Assembly: GCA_900551445.1 (NCBI GenBank)
Contig: URWA01000017.1
Coordinates: 1-64,000 of the forward strand
Source: an uncultured Bacteroides sp.
GTDB taxonomy: Bacteria; Bacteroidota; Bacteroidia; Bacteroidales; Bacteroidaceae
Direction: 5' to 3'
Length of the DNA stretch: 64,000 nucleotides
The position numbers and the translations under genes are program-made. The notes under the pieces are model-generated. The model was not told the DNA's origin, did not search any database, and saw only the letters and a program-made list of their open reading frames with translations. Position 1 is the first letter of the stretch. The number at the start of each line of letters is the position of its first letter. Of this stretch, positions 63,659-64,000 are shown piece after piece.

Positions 63659-64000
63659 ATGATACTGAAATTATACCCCAAGAACAACCGGCCGGAAGAC
63701 TTGCAACGGGTGGTAGACCTGCTGAACGACGGCGGAATCCTTATCTACCCTACCGATACGGTATATGCCATGGGTTGTCACGCCTTGAAAGAACGGCCCA
63801 TCGAACGCATCTGCAAGCTGAAAAATATCGATCCGCGCAAGCACAACCTGTCCATCATTTGTTACGACCTGAGCAACATCAGCGAATACGCACAGGTGAG
63901 CAACGCCACTTTCAAACTGATGAAGCGCAACCTGCCCGGTCCGTTCACCTTCATCCTGAACGCCAACAGCCGGCTACCCAAGATTTTCCGTAACCGAAAA
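63659..64000 (+). CDS. threonylcarbamoyl-AMP synthase (Sua5/YrdC), 5' part
   Basis: This enzyme family makes threonylcarbamoyl-AMP from threonine, bicarbonate and ATP for the t6A modification of ANN-decoding tRNAs. Only the first 114 codons are in the window and the frame is still open at its end. It starts MILKLYPKNNRPEDLQRVVD and has the signature GGILIYPTDTVYAMGC (about 26-41), then RICKLKNIDPRKHNLSIICYDLSNISEYA and LPGPFTFILNA, the conserved PGPFT motif. The spacing to the helicase gene is 49 bp, with its own -7 box between. Confidence 0.92.
   Translation, partial: MILKLYPKNNRPEDLQRVVDLLNDGGILIYPTDTVYAMGCHALKERPIERICKLKNIDPRKHNLSIICYDLSNISEYAQVSNATFKLMKRNLPGPFTFILNANSRLPKIFRNRK

Overview
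The window is chromosomal DNA of a Bacteroidales gut bacterium, most likely Bacteroides or Phocaeicola (species not determined). The evidence is a partial 16S rRNA gene of Bacteroides type, two SusC/SusD outer-membrane pairs, BACON, DUF5020 and DUF2027 proteins, and Bacteroidota promoters (-33 TTTG or GTTG, 19-21 bp, -7 TAnnTTTG) in front of many transcription units. Both ends are cut: the left inside 16S rRNA, the right inside a Sua5/YrdC gene.

Layout. 1-1410: 5' part of a 16S rRNA gene on the minus strand with two tandem promoters. 1411-2395: no protein gene, but a palindromic repeat array and a candidate small RNA. 2396-7148: susD/susC pair 1. 7558-12013: fur-purA, alkD-like and dipeptidyl peptidase III. 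12195-15673: recQ and a convergent M64 BACON lipoprotein. 15839-19216: oadGAB, a sodium-pumping decarboxylase with an unusual leader. 19365-20550: nitroreductase and a DUF2490 protein. 20751-26056: susD/susC pair 2. 26706-32748: an AAE-family transporter divergent from mutAB. 32946-37325: ABC exporter, purine permease and DUF5020 outer-membrane protein. 37439-42589: GH29 fucosidase, metF, an Lrp regulator and metY. 42739-46762: thioesterase, DUF2027/Smr protein, queA, Nudix and guanine deaminase. 47022-51353: groESL and a PL8 lyase. 51424-58694: rmuC, hisS, a YugP-type peptidase, topB and an acyltransferase. 58766-64000: Crp/Fnr regulator, MATE exporter, a 30-codon ORF in its own transcription unit, a Pif1-like helicase with TPRs, and the start of a Sua5/YrdC gene.

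Functionally this is mostly core genome: the succinate-to-propionate route (mutAB) with an oxaloacetate/sodium step (oadGAB), methionine and folate genes (metY, metF), purine synthesis and salvage (purA, NCS2 permease with DUF5020 protein, guanine deaminase), chaperones and DNA maintenance. Glycan use is represented by two isolated SusCD pairs, a fucosidase and a glycosaminoglycan-lyase homologue without a full polysaccharide-utilisation locus. I found no phage, transposase, integrase, CRISPR array, tRNA or defence island.

The most interesting signals are non-coding: (1) three intergenic copies of an exactly 4 x 22 bp array of alternating inverted half-sites, plus one unrelated 4 x 21 bp array of the same design; (2) an intrinsic terminator inside the apparent leader of oadGAB, with 13 nt complementary to the operon's own 3' terminator; (3) a groESL upstream region with a perfect sigma-54-type -24 element and phased TGTCA sites; (4) a self-contained ~62-nt small-RNA unit; (5) a 30-codon ORF with its own promoter and terminator.
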